Source of the DNA: Nitrospinota bacterium
GTDB taxonomy: Bacteria > Nitrospinota > Nitrospinia > Nitrospinales > Nitrospinaceae
Reading direction: 5' to 3'
Assembly: GCA_029879645.1 (NCBI GenBank)
Contig: JAOUPX010000015.1
Location: 1-41,946, forward strand
Length of the DNA stretch: 41,946 nucleotides
The notes under the pieces were generated by a model, which saw only the letters and a list, made by a program, of their open reading frames with translations, was not told where the DNA came from and made no database searches. Below, in pieces: positions 25,283 through 34,080 of this stretch; the first letter of the stretch is position 1, and every line of letters starts with the position of its first letter. The translations under genes were made by a program, and so were the position numbers.

Positions 25283-27358
25283 TTAAATAAACAGCGGGGC
25301 CAATACCAATGAAACAATGGACATCAGTTTAATGAGGATGTTCATTGCCGGTCCTGAGGTGTCTTTCAGCGGATCGCCCACGGTATCACCTACTACAGTC
25401 GCTTTATGCGCATCGGAGCCTTTGCCGCCCAAATGACCGCTTTCGACGTACTTCTTGGCATTGTCCCAGGCGCCGCCACCATTCGACATGAACAGGGCCA
25501 GAAGAACACCGGACAAGGTCGCTCCCACCAGCATTCCGCCCAGAGCTTCTTTACCCAACAGGAAACCGATGATGATAGGCATGAGGAACGCAATGACACC
25601 CGGCGCCACCATTTCCCGCAGAGCGGCTTTGGTGCTGATGTCGATACAACTGGCGGTATCCGGTTTACCGGTCCCTTCCAGCAGGCCCGGGATTTCCCGA
25701 AACTGGCGGCGAATTTCTTCGATCATGACGAACGCGCCTTTACCAACGGAAGTCATGGTAATGGCCGCAACCAGGAAGGGTACCGCACCACCGATCAAAA
25801 CGCCGATGATTACTTCGGTGGTGGTGATGTCGATGGACTTAATTCCGGCCGCCTGGGTGTATGCAGAAAACAGAGCCAATGCCGTGAGCGCGGCTGAACC
25901 GATGGCAAATCCTTTACCGATAGCGGCAGTGGTGTTACCCAGAGCGTCGAGGCCGTCGGTGATTTTCCGTGTTTCTTCGCCGAGTCCGGCCATTTCGGAA
26001 ATACCGCCGGCGTTATCGGCAATCGGTCCGTACGCGTCGACCGACATGGTGATGCCGACCGTAGCCAGCATACCGACCGCGGCCAGGGCCACGCCGTACA
26101 GGTCTGCGTTATAGGCGCCGACAAAAATAGCCAGACAAATTATAAGAATGGGGGCCACACAGCTTTCCATGGCAACCGCCAACCCGGTAATCATAACAGT
26201 CGCCACACCCGTCTTACTGGATTCGGCGATCTTTATCACCGGCTTGCCTGCGGTGTAGTATTCGGTAATCAACCCGATTCCGATTCCAGCGAAACAACCG
26301 AAAGCCAACGCCACAAACACGCCCATCGGCAGACCCATCACCGAAATGGCGATGAAACCGGCCAGCAGAAGAACACCGGCGCTGACGAATGTGGAATAAC
26401 GAAGCACCTCGGCGGGATCCAACTTTGCCATAACGCGAATGGAGCGGATACCGATGATTGAGGCGACCAGACCCGCCATGGCTATGATAACGGGCAACGC
26501 CATGTATTTAAAACTATCCGGGCCCATGCTGGAAGCAATAGCGATGGTGGCGATCATGGAGCCGACATAGGACTCGAAAATATCCGCGCCCAGTCCTGCG
26601 GTATCGCCCACACAGTCGCCCACGTTATCGGCAATAACGCCAGGGTTACGGGGATCGTCTTCGGGAATACCGGCTTCCACTTTACCCACAAGGTCGGAAC
26701 CGACGTCGGCAATTTTGGTGTAGATACCGCCGCCGACACGAGCGAACAGGGCGATGGAACTGGCGCCCATTGCGAACCCGCTGATGACGCTGGTGTTTTC
26801 GCCGCGACCGAAAATCAGGAACAATCCGCCGACACCCAATAAACCGAGGCTGGCCACACACAGGCCCATTACAGCGCCGCCGTTAAATGCAACATCGAGG
26901 GCTTTGGCCTGGCCGGAATCGTTGGCGGCCTGTGCGGTGCGCACGTTGGCAGTGGTCGCGGCATTCATGCCGAAAAATCCTGCGGCCATGGAGCACGCGG
27001 CTCCTAATATGTAAGCTATTCCGGTCCAGAATCCGACCCACATCCCCTGCTGGGAACCGATAAAGATCACCAGCAAAAGGAAAACGCCGCCGACGAAATA
27101 AGCCAGAATGCGGTATTCCCGGGAAAGAAATACCATCGCCCCTTCGTGGATGGACTCGGCGATTTCCGTCATTCGTTCATTGCCTTCCGGCTGATCGTCG
27201 ACATATTCATAGACTTTCCACGCAATGGCCAGCCCGAACAATCCGAAGACCGGGCTCAGGTAAGCGTAATTATGCGCTCCCTGGAAAATCGCAAACACCA
27301 AATATAGACCCACGGCAAGAGCGATAAAAAACAACTCTCCCTTATATTCCTTAATCAT
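25283..27358 (-). CDS. hppA: Membrane ion-pumping pyrophosphatase, K+-dependent type
   Basis: A 691-residue, about 16-helix enzyme that couples PPi hydrolysis to cation export. The PPi site shows [20 protein letters not shown] (219-238) and [20 protein letters not shown], with a second Asp-rich site near the C-terminus ([20 protein letters not shown]). The sequence [10 protein letters not shown] (474-483) has Ala where K+-independent enzymes have Lys, so it should need K+. Members of this class pump Na+, H+ or both; I cannot tell which. It starts 5 bases after pth, with GGAGGAG overlapping the pth stop. Confidence 0.95.
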   Translation of the reverse strand: MIKEYKGELFFIALAVGLYLVFAIFQGAHNYAYLSPVFGLFGLAIAWKVYEYVDDQPEGNERMTEIAESIHEGAMVFLSREYRILAYFVGGVFLLLVIFIGSQQGMWVGFWTGIAYILGAACSMAAGFFGMNAATTANVRTAQAANDSGQAKALDVAFNGGAVMGLCVASLGLLGVGGLFLIFGRGENTSVISGFAMGASSIALFARVGGGIYTKIADVGSDLVGKVEAGIPEDDPRNPGVIADNVGDCVGDTAGLGADIFESYVGSMIATIAIASSMGPDSFKYMALPVIIAMAGLVASIIGIRSIRVMAKLDPAEVLRYSTFVSAGVLLLAGFIAISVMGLPMGVFVALAFGCFAGIGIGLITEYYTAGKPVIKIAESSKTGVATVMITGLAVAMESCVAPILIICLAIFVGAYNADLYGVALAAVGMLATVGITMSVDAYGPIADNAGGISEMAGLGEETRKITDGLDALGNTTAAIGKGFAIGSAALTALALFSAYTQAAGIKSIDITTTEVIIGVLIGGAVPFLVAAITMTSVGKGAFVMIEEIRRQFREIPGLLEGTGKPDTASCIDISTKAALREMVAPGVIAFLMPIIIGFLLGKEALGGMLVGATLSGVLLALFMSNGGGAWDNAKKYVESGHLGGKGSDAHKATVVGDTVGDPLKDTSGPAMNILIKLMSIVSLVLAPLFI

Positions 27359-27363
27359 CCTGG

Positions 27364-27921
27364 TTACTCCTCCGTTTCATTGTGTGTTTTGTTGATCTCT
27401 TTCAGAATTTCTTCGACCCGGTTCACTGCTTCTTCCAGGGTGTCATTCACCTGAGGGATTTCCTCATTGGTGAAAGGAGACAGCACATAATCGACCACAT
27501 CCCGCCCATCTTGCGGACGGCCCACCCCTATACGGAGGCGGGCAAAATCTTCGGTTCCCAGTTTCTTAATAATGGAACCCACGCCGCCGTGCCCTGCGTT
27601 GCCTCCCTTGAATTTCCTTTTGATCTTCCCTAGCGGCAGATCGATTTCGTCATGCACTACGATCATCCGTTCGGGGGGAATGCCTAAAGCCTGGAGTAGG
27701 GCTTTGGCGGCCACTCCACTTTCGTTCATATAGGTCATGGCTTTGGAAACTACCACAGGGTATCCTTCCACTTCGCCACGACCGCTTAACGACCGGTGTT
27801 GATGCTGATCCAGCTTGATCCGGTATTTTTCGGCCAGGGTATCTATTGCCAGGAACCCCATGTTATGCCGCGTTAATTCGTAACGGGGCCCTGGATTTCC
27901 CAGACCGAGAATCAAAAACAC
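27364..27921 (-). CDS. pth: Peptidyl-tRNA hydrolase
   Basis: A 185-residue cytoplasmic enzyme that frees tRNA from stalled peptidyl-tRNA. [19 protein letters not shown] carries Asn9 and the catalytic His19; [22 protein letters not shown] and [12 protein letters not shown] are conserved. It starts at GTG 27921, five bases after the rplY stop, and is followed closely by hppA. The rplY-pth order is widely conserved and ties ribosome assembly to tRNA recycling. Confidence 0.97.
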   Translation of the reverse strand: MFLILGLGNPGPRYELTRHNMGFLAIDTLAEKYRIKLDQHQHRSLSGRGEVEGYPVVVSKAMTYMNESGVAAKALLQALGIPPERMIVVHDEIDLPLGKIKRKFKGGNAGHGGVGSIIKKLGTEDFARLRIGVGRPQDGRDVVDYVLSPFTNEEIPQVNDTLEEAVNRVEEILKEINKTHNETEE

Positions 27922-27926
27922 AGAAT

Positions 27927-28580
27927 TTATTTCTTCTCGGCGCCTGCCGATTCACCCGCCTTGGCCTCCGCGGAAGCTTCCTCGCCTTCCTCGGCAGTCG
28001 CTTCCCCTTCGGCTTTCGCTTCCTTAACCTTAACCTGATGAACCGAAACCACCGCTTCGGTCAGGTGATCTAAGATCTCTATGTTCTCGCCAACAATAAG
28101 GTCGGAAATATGAACCACCTGATCGAGTTGGACCTGGGTCATATCCACCTTAATGAATTCCGGAATTTCGCCGGGAAGACATTTGACGTTCAGCGTATGT
28201 AGATTCTGCTCGACCATTCCGCCGAATTTTTCACCGGGGGAATGTCCTTCCAGAATGATCGGAACATCCACTTTGATTTCCTGCTGCATGTTGACTTCCA
28301 GGAAGTCGGCATGCTCCCATCCACTGCGAATGGGATGTTGCTGGTGATCTTTCAGGACCACAACCCGCTTGGGTTGGCTGTCTCCTTCGATGGCCAGCTC
28401 GATCAGGCTGTTGATGCCCTCTTTTTCGATTAGCTTCTTAAGTTCTTTGGGGTTCACGGTCAGGCTGACTTCTGATTTACCGCCATACACAACCGCCGGC
28501 AAGTATCCCTCGGCCCGCAGTTTCCGATTGGCCCCTTTACCTCGGCCTTCCCTGATTTTTCCTTTCAATGCAACTGCCAT
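27927..28580 (-). CDS. rplY: 50S ribosomal protein L25, CTC form
   Basis: A 217-residue L25 with the C-terminal TL5/CTC extension. The N-terminal 5S rRNA-binding domain has KIREGRGKGANRKLRAEGYL and PAVVYGGK; HPIRSGWEHADFLEV follows, then the beta-rich CTC domain (EGHSPGEKFGGMVEQNLHTL) and a low-complexity Glu/Ala tail. I choose ATG 28580 (MAVALKGKIREG) over the in-frame start at 28604, since GGAG precedes it and the N-terminus fits the family. It starts one base after prs ends. Confidence 0.95.
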   Translation of the reverse strand: MAVALKGKIREGRGKGANRKLRAEGYLPAVVYGGKSEVSLTVNPKELKKLIEKEGINSLIELAIEGDSQPKRVVVLKDHQQHPIRSGWEHADFLEVNMQQEIKVDVPIILEGHSPGEKFGGMVEQNLHTLNVKCLPGEIPEFIKVDMTQVQLDQVVHISDLIVGENIEILDHLTEAVVSVHQVKVKEAKAEGEATAEEGEEASAEAKAGESAGAEKK

Positions 28581-28581
28581 T

Positions 28582-29544
28582 TTACAAATCTCCGTCAGAA
28601 TCAAACAACGAACTCACAGACGATTCGCTGTGAATTCTAATGATCGCCTCTCCGAACAGGGGGGCGACCGATAAAATTTTAATTTTCCCTATATCCGCCA
28701 ACCCCTTCCGCAGAGGAATGGTGTTGGTGGATATCACCGATTTAATCGGCGAATTCTGTATGCGTTCCCCGGCCGGTCCTGAAAGGACCGGATGGGTGCA
28801 CAGCCCGTGCACTTCGGCGGCGCCGGCATCGAGCAGGGCGTTGGTCGCTTCAATCAAGGTACCGGCGGTATCGATCATATCATCAACGATAATCGCGACT
28901 TTGTTTTTCACATCGCCGATGATGTTCATGGCCTTGGCGACATTGGGTCCTTCCCGCCTCTTATCGATGATGGCGAGAGACGTCCCCAGACGCTTGGCAT
29001 AGGCTCGGGCGCGTTCCACGCCTCCGGCATCGGGCGAAATAACCACAGGTTCTTTGAAATTGAGCTTCTTAATGTATCCGATCAGCACGTTTATGGCAAA
29101 CAAATGATCCACGGGTATGTTAAAAAATCCCTGAATCTGCCCGGCATGCAGGTCCATCGTCAGCACCCGGTCGGTTCCGGCGGTGTGCAGAAGATCGGCC
29201 ACCAGTTTCGAGGTGATGGGCACCCGCGGCTCACATTTGCGATCCTGCCGCGCATATCCATAATAGGGGATTACGGCAGTGATGCGCTTGGCGGAGGCCC
29301 GCTTCAACGCGTCGATCATGATCAGCAGTTCCATGAGATTGGTATTGCCAGGGGTGCAGGTCGACTGGATCACAAATACGTCGCCACCGCGCGCATTTTC
29401 CTCGATACGGACGAATATCTCTTCATCGGAAAAAGCCTTGATGGATGAGTTCCCCATAGGAATATCCATATAATCACAGATTTCCTGGGTCAACCTCTCA
29501 TTGGACCTTCCGGAAAATACCAGAACCCTGCCGTTACCACCCAT
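28582..29544 (-). CDS. prs: Ribose-phosphate pyrophosphokinase
   Basis: A 320-residue enzyme that makes PRPP from ribose-5-phosphate and ATP. Signatures: [76 protein letters not shown] and the PRPP loop [13 protein letters not shown]. The length is normal. PRPP feeds apt, hisG and other genes of this window. The gene follows the tRNA-Gln gene on the same strand with about 30 bases between, and rplY starts one base downstream. Confidence 0.98.
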   Translation of the reverse strand: MGGNGRVLVFSGRSNERLTQEICDYMDIPMGNSSIKAFSDEEIFVRIEENARGGDVFVIQSTCTPGNTNLMELLIMIDALKRASAKRITAVIPYYGYARQDRKCEPRVPITSKLVADLLHTAGTDRVLTMDLHAGQIQGFFNIPVDHLFAINVLIGYIKKLNFKEPVVISPDAGGVERARAYAKRLGTSLAIIDKRREGPNVAKAMNIIGDVKNKVAIIVDDMIDTAGTLIEATNALLDAGAAEVHGLCTHPVLSGPAGERIQNSPIKSVISTNTIPLRKGLADIGKIKILSVAPLFGEAIIRIHSESSVSSLFDSDGDL

Positions 29545-29573
29545 TTTGCCTCAATCCCTATTTTATGAAAAAG

Positions 29574-29649
29574 TGGCTGGGGCGGGAGGACTCGAACCTC
29601 CGAATGCTGGAATCAAAATCCAGTGTCTTAGCCACTTGACGACGCCCCA
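29574..29649 (-). tRNA. tRNA-Gln (anticodon TTG)
   Basis: A 76-base minus-strand tRNA with encoded CCA. Acceptor TGGGGCG pairs with CGCCCCA; the anticodon stem CTGGA/TCCAG encloses TTTTGAT, reading TTG; the T-arm is GGAGG-TTCGAGT-CCTCC. It lies between ispE and prs. Confidence 0.97.
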
Positions 29650-29866
29650 GTATGAACCACTTTCACAAACTATTAAATTTATTAACCTTAACCGTTTAAC
29701 ATCGGGGAAGATAAGTCTTCCGCCTTCCTGCTGTGCCATACTCAATCGGATACTGGACTCAATCGATGGAGGCTTTGCTAACCGATAGACGAGCGCTTAA
29801 ATACTTGGGCAGGCTTACTGGAATAAGAAAACCATAACACCTTTTGGTCCCCCATGAGACCCGGTT

Positions 29867-30766
29867 TTAGGAATAATTGAGAAGATTCTCCGGTAAAAAC
29901 TCGGAAAAACTGGATACACTCTCGGTTAGAAACGTATCCCACGCCTCCTCGCGCAACCGGACAAAGGCCTGCTCAGCCACCCTTGCATCCTCGAAAATCC
30001 CAAAAACGGTGGACCCGCTCCCAGACACAAGAGTCCCTGCCGCATGCAGAGACCGCAACTTGTCCTTGATGCTCCTGGCAACCGGAAGCCTATCTATAAC
30101 AACAGGTTCCAAGTCATTGTGCAAATGAGCACCCAAGCTGGATATATTGGACTGGGAAAAAAATTCGCGCAAAATATTAATATTTTTTGAGCTTAATGTC
30201 AAATCGAAATTGAGAGCTTTATAAACCTCTGCGGTGGCCAGGGATACCCGCGGAAAAACCAGAATAACATAAAACTTTTTAGTGGGTTGCAATGGAGTCA
30301 GGCGTTCCCCCCGCCCCTCTCCCAAAGCGGCCGGGGCGCACAGAAAAAACGGTATATCAGAGCCCAATCGGGCGGCCATCTCCGAGAGTTCAGCGGGCTT
30401 CAATTGCAGGTCCCAGAGCCGGTTCAGCCCCATCAATACTCCCGCCGCATTGCCACTGCCGCCGCCGAGCCCTGCTCCCATGGGGATGGTCTTCGTCAGC
30501 GTCATGCGGCATCCCATCCCGTCCCGTCCCGGAAATTTCTCCTGCAGAAGGCGGGCGGCGCGAATCATTAAATTCGACTCGCCGGTCGGCACCTCGGGAT
30601 GATTGCACACCAGCTCGATTCCATGGTCGCGGGATTCCAGCTCTACGGTATCGTACAAGCTGACCATCTGAAACAGGGTCTCCAGGTCGTGGTAGCCGTC
30701 CGGGCGCTTGCCGAGAATAAACAGCCCCAGGTTGATCTTGGCGGGTGTTTTAAATACCAGTTTCAT
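29867..30766 (-). CDS. ispE: 4-diphosphocytidyl-2-C-methyl-D-erythritol kinase
   Basis: A 299-residue GHMP kinase of the MEP isoprenoid pathway. AKINLGLFILGKRPDGYHDL gives the catalytic Lys10 and the start motif; the ATP loop is PMGAGLGGGSGNAAGVL (95-111); the catalytic Asp137 is in LGSDIPFFL; GSGSTVFGIF is the C-terminal GHMP motif. The length is slightly above average. It starts 12 bases after the LolB-like gene and precedes tRNA-Gln and prs, a conserved order in several Gram-negative groups. Confidence 0.97.
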   Translation of the reverse strand: MKLVFKTPAKINLGLFILGKRPDGYHDLETLFQMVSLYDTVELESRDHGIELVCNHPEVPTGESNLMIRAARLLQEKFPGRDGMGCRMTLTKTIPMGAGLGGGSGNAAGVLMGLNRLWDLQLKPAELSEMAARLGSDIPFFLCAPAALGEGRGERLTPLQPTKKFYVILVFPRVSLATAEVYKALNFDLTLSSKNINILREFFSQSNISSLGAHLHNDLEPVVIDRLPVARSIKDKLRSLHAAGTLVSGSGSTVFGIFEDARVAEQAFVRLREEAWDTFLTESVSSFSEFLPENLLNYS

Positions 30767-30778
30767 CGTCCGGTCGGC

Positions 30779-31564
30779 TCACGGGCTGTCGGGGACGTTT
30801 ATTTGAAACGCGTCCTCCGGCACCCCTTGATTGATGAGGGGATTGTTGTAGGTCATGATCACTTCATCCTCCCGCTCGGGACGCTGGATGGTGACGATTC
30901 CGGGAAACATCTGTTGATCGATTTCCTGATAGCTTTCCCATTTCACCGCATAAAGAGATGCGCCTTCCTGGCGGGTGACCAGGCGGATAGGAAGTAAGGT
31001 TTCGGCGTCTATTTCGATCTCCACTTGCTCACGGCGTTCGGGATCGGTTCCGGAAACATGATAGTTCCCGGTTTCTGGACTCCACTGGGCGTCCTTCAGT
31101 TGCAGGGAATCGAAACGAGGAATTTTTCCTGACAGCACACTGATATATTCGCGGAAATCGTATACGGTCCCAAACATCCGCGCCATGATGTCCCACACCT
31201 GCGCATCTTTATACCGGGTATTGCTTTTGACGTCATACAGGAGAATCTGATTTTGATCGGCAATCAACACGGCGACCGGCTGGCCGAACATGCTGAGGGT
31301 GTCGAGCCGCAGTGATGTATCGCCGTCAATCAGCAGAACCTGTTTGAGGGTGTGGTTGTTCTGCCGGGTCTTTACTGCGGTTTTGACCCTGGATTTGACA
31401 TTTCGAATGCCTTCCTGCCGCGCCGACAGTGTCCGGGTAATTTCCGCAAGTGTCAGCAGTTGTTCAGGAGGCTGAACCGGTTTGGGCGGCGGAAGAGTTT
31501 CGCAGGCGGACAGGATACCCGCCAATACACACACAAAGACCGCGAGTTTAATGTTTCGAATCAT
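30779..31564 (-). CDS. LolB-like outer-membrane lipoprotein (DUF4292 type)
   Basis: A 261-residue lipoprotein. The signal ends in the lipobox LSAC (Cys20) after a clear hydrophobic core (LAVFVCVLAGIL). The rest is beta-rich with LSARQEGIRNVKSRVKTAVK, LRLDTLSMFGQPVAVLIADQ, TDPERREQVEIEIDAETLLP and IRLVTRQ, which match the half-barrel fold of LolA/LolB and DUF4292. It may help place lipoproteins or lipids in the outer membrane. Between the TPR-lipoprotein and ispE genes, in one minus-strand transcript. Confidence 0.82.
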   Translation of the reverse strand: MIRNIKLAVFVCVLAGILSACETLPPPKPVQPPEQLLTLAEITRTLSARQEGIRNVKSRVKTAVKTRQNNHTLKQVLLIDGDTSLRLDTLSMFGQPVAVLIADQNQILLYDVKSNTRYKDAQVWDIMARMFGTVYDFREYISVLSGKIPRFDSLQLKDAQWSPETGNYHVSGTDPERREQVEIEIDAETLLPIRLVTRQEGASLYAVKWESYQEIDQQMFPGIVTIQRPEREDEVIMTYNNPLINQGVPEDAFQINVPDSP

Positions 31565-31595
31565 GGGAACGAATGATTAAGGGATGGAAAGAAAT

Positions 31596-33884
31596 TTAAA
31601 AACTCTGCAACATCAACTGGTCTGCTTTTTGGATTTTGTCCCGTAGTTTCTTCGGGTCCGGAATTTCCCCTTCGGGCTCTTCCAGTTTCTGCAGGGTCAA
31701 CGCCAGACTGGTCTTCCAGGCCTTGCGGGCCTCCGTCACGTTGTCCATGGCAAAGTAAACATCTCCCAGATGATCGTAAAGGACGGGATCGGGCTGGGCG
31801 TATACCATGGCCTTTTTAATGTGTACCAGCGCCTGCTCCGGCTCGCCTTTCTTGTGATAAATCCATCCCAGGCTGTCCAGGAAGTATCCATTGCGCGGCT
31901 GAATATTGAGAGCCTGCTCCAGGTGATGCATGGCTTTATCGAGTTCTTCACCTTTGGTGGCGTAAATATAACCAATGAAGTTGTGCGCGTTGGAGTGATG
32001 CGGGTTGAGCTCCAAGGTGCGCTTCATGCTGGTGATGGCCTCATCGTATCGTCCCAGACGCTCCAGCAGGGCGCCCTGCTCAAAATGATAGGTATCCTTT
32101 TTATCGTTCAGGACGATGGCTTTATTGATGTTTTGATAAGCCTTCTCATTTTCGTTGAGGGACATTTGGGCCAGCGCCAGGGCATGGTACAACCGATCGT
32201 TCTCTGAATCCATGACCACCGCCTGCTCGAGGAGATCGATGGATTTCCGCATCTCCTTGTTGAGTCCATAAAGCCGGGCCAGGTTCAGCAGAATTTCCAC
32301 CGATTCGTCGCCGGAGCCCGCCGTGCGGTAGGCCTCCACTTCTGTAATGGCTTTGTCCATGCGGCCGAATAGCTCATAAATCTTGGCAATCACCAGGCGC
32401 AGTTCCTTGTTTTCCTCGCTGGCCAGCGCCAGGCGGAATTCGTCCACGGCTTCCAGATAAACGGCCTGCTCATAAAATATAATGCCGATCTGGGTGTGGA
32501 TGTTGGCCTCTTCCGGTTCGTAAGGCTTGAGGTCGGCCACTTCAACGTTATCGACCGAATCAGCACTGGCCACGTGGTCGATTTGCTTCAGATGTTCGTT
32601 GATTTTTTGATCGCCGGGTTTCAATTTTAAAATGATCTGGTACTGCTCTTTGGCTTCCGGATATTTTTTCTGCAACTCCAGTACCCGCGCCAGGTTTTCA
32701 CGGGCTTCGATGAAACTGGGTCGAAGGGTCAGCGATTTTTTAAATTTTGCCTCCGCGCTTTCCATTTCCCCGGTATGAGCGAGAGACGATCCCAGATAGT
32801 GATACCCCAGGGGATTGGCCGGTTCCACCATGGTGGCCTGCTGGAACAGTTTCTGCGCATCTTCATATTTCTTCAATGCCCGCAAGTTGTTGCCGGCAAG
32901 TAAATAGGCGCGGGCGTTGGTGGGCTCTACGGCAATTATTTTTTTATAATGGGTCAACGCCTTCTGATATTCATTCTGGCTGGATAAGATATCACCCAGA
33001 ATCATTCGGACACGCACGTTGTCCGGAAAGCGCTGGATCGCCTCTTCCCCTGAGGCAATTGCTTTTTCAAACTGCCCGGTGCGCAAATACAAACTGACCA
33101 GATGCGTGTGCAATTCTTCGTTGGACGGGTCGAACCGGACGACCTGGGCATAGTGCCGGGCGGCGGCATCGAAATCTCCCTCCCGCTCGTCTTTGTAGGC
33201 CATCAAATAGTGATAATAGGAGCGCGGATCCCGGTAATTCTTGTCGGGGTATTTTTCATTAAGCGCTTTCACCTGATGGATGGCATAGGATGTTTTCGAA
33301 GAACCGAGGGTCATGGACGGCGCTTCTTCCTCCACGGCCTCTGCCTTCTGCACAGGGGTGACCGGCCGGGAAGCGCAGTTGGCCAGAATAAAAAGACTCA
33401 GGCAGGCCAATGCCATAAAGCGAAGCTGGGCGCCAATCCGTTTCAGTTGTCCTCTTAATTCCGGGTCCGTTATTGAATTCAATTGTTCCTCTCGGGCTGT
33501 TGGTTTCATATCCGCAGGGGGTCGGCTTCTGGGAGCCGGAATTTTATGGGGTTTATCGGGAATGCCTGAAATGGTATCGACCTTTTTTACTATTATCTCT
33601 GTAAAGCCTTTAGAATCAAATATTTTATTAATCTTGACCAGGATTTTCCCTTTATACGCACGCACCACCGGGACCCACTCCTGCCCTTTAACCTCCACAA
33701 ATAGAGTGCTTTCAGTCACTTTCACGACGTGTGAACGGGCCCCGATTTCTTCCCCCACCGCAAGGTTCCAGTGCAGGTTGATCCGGTGTAATTCCGGGTC
33801 GGGTGTTTCCGGCAATAACTTGATCGATGCGGCTAAAACGTCATCTATCGAATTCCAGCCGCGGGAATGTTTCCGTTCCGCCAA
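31596..33884 (-). CDS. DUF721 domain joined to a TPR lipoprotein
   Basis: A 762-codon frame. Residues about 10-105 form a DUF721 (DciA-like) domain: LHWNLAVGEEIGARSHVVKV, STLFVEVKGQEWVPVVRAYK. After a Pro-rich linker comes a lipoprotein-type signal in the middle of the frame (MALACLSLFILANC, residues 157-170, lipobox LANC), then about 12 TPR motifs (for example YYHYLMAYKDEREGDFDAAA, LGWIYHKKGEPEQALVHIKK). TPR lipoproteins with this context often act in outer-membrane assembly. The start is TTG 33884 with GGAG upstream. One polypeptide would have a membrane helix between a cytoplasmic and a periplasmic half; alternatively the TPR part is initiated separately, at TTG 33482 or ATG 33416. Confidence 0.85.
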   Translation of the reverse strand: MAERKHSRGWNSIDDVLAASIKLLPETPDPELHRINLHWNLAVGEEIGARSHVVKVTESTLFVEVKGQEWVPVVRAYKGKILVKINKIFDSKGFTEIIVKKVDTISGIPDKPHKIPAPRSRPPADMKPTAREEQLNSITDPELRGQLKRIGAQLRFMALACLSLFILANCASRPVTPVQKAEAVEEEAPSMTLGSSKTSYAIHQVKALNEKYPDKNYRDPRSYYHYLMAYKDEREGDFDAAARHYAQVVRFDPSNEELHTHLVSLYLRTGQFEKAIASGEEAIQRFPDNVRVRMILGDILSSQNEYQKALTHYKKIIAVEPTNARAYLLAGNNLRALKKYEDAQKLFQQATMVEPANPLGYHYLGSSLAHTGEMESAEAKFKKSLTLRPSFIEARENLARVLELQKKYPEAKEQYQIILKLKPGDQKINEHLKQIDHVASADSVDNVEVADLKPYEPEEANIHTQIGIIFYEQAVYLEAVDEFRLALASEENKELRLVIAKIYELFGRMDKAITEVEAYRTAGSGDESVEILLNLARLYGLNKEMRKSIDLLEQAVVMDSENDRLYHALALAQMSLNENEKAYQNINKAIVLNDKKDTYHFEQGALLERLGRYDEAITSMKRTLELNPHHSNAHNFIGYIYATKGEELDKAMHHLEQALNIQPRNGYFLDSLGWIYHKKGEPEQALVHIKKAMVYAQPDPVLYDHLGDVYFAMDNVTEARKAWKTSLALTLQKLEEPEGEIPDPKKLRDKIQKADQLMLQSF

Positions 33885-33987
33885 AGGGTGGCTCCGTCTC
33901 AGTCACATAGAGTGTTAATATTATGTTCTATTTTAAAAAGAATCGCGGGCTTTTCATAGTCTTTATTTCCAAATTACCCGCGGAACC

Positions 33988-34016
33988 TTGATTAAGTGGC
34001 TGTTTTAATATTTATA
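33988..34016 (+). promoter_or_regulatory. Promoter of the GT-C glycosyltransferase gene
   Basis: TTGATT at 33988-33993, a 17-base spacer and TTTATA at 34011-34016. Transcription should start near 34023, which argues for the ATG at 34081 rather than the GTG at 34030. Confidence 0.5.
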
Positions 34017-34080
34017 ACTCCATTTACACGTGCTCCGATATTACAATGAAAACGTATACTTGAATCCTGTCCCCGGGCTT

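Noticed and set aside
29501-29788. Plus-strand frame over 29574-29649
   Set aside because: It is the translation of the complement of tRNA-Gln and contains nothing else of note.
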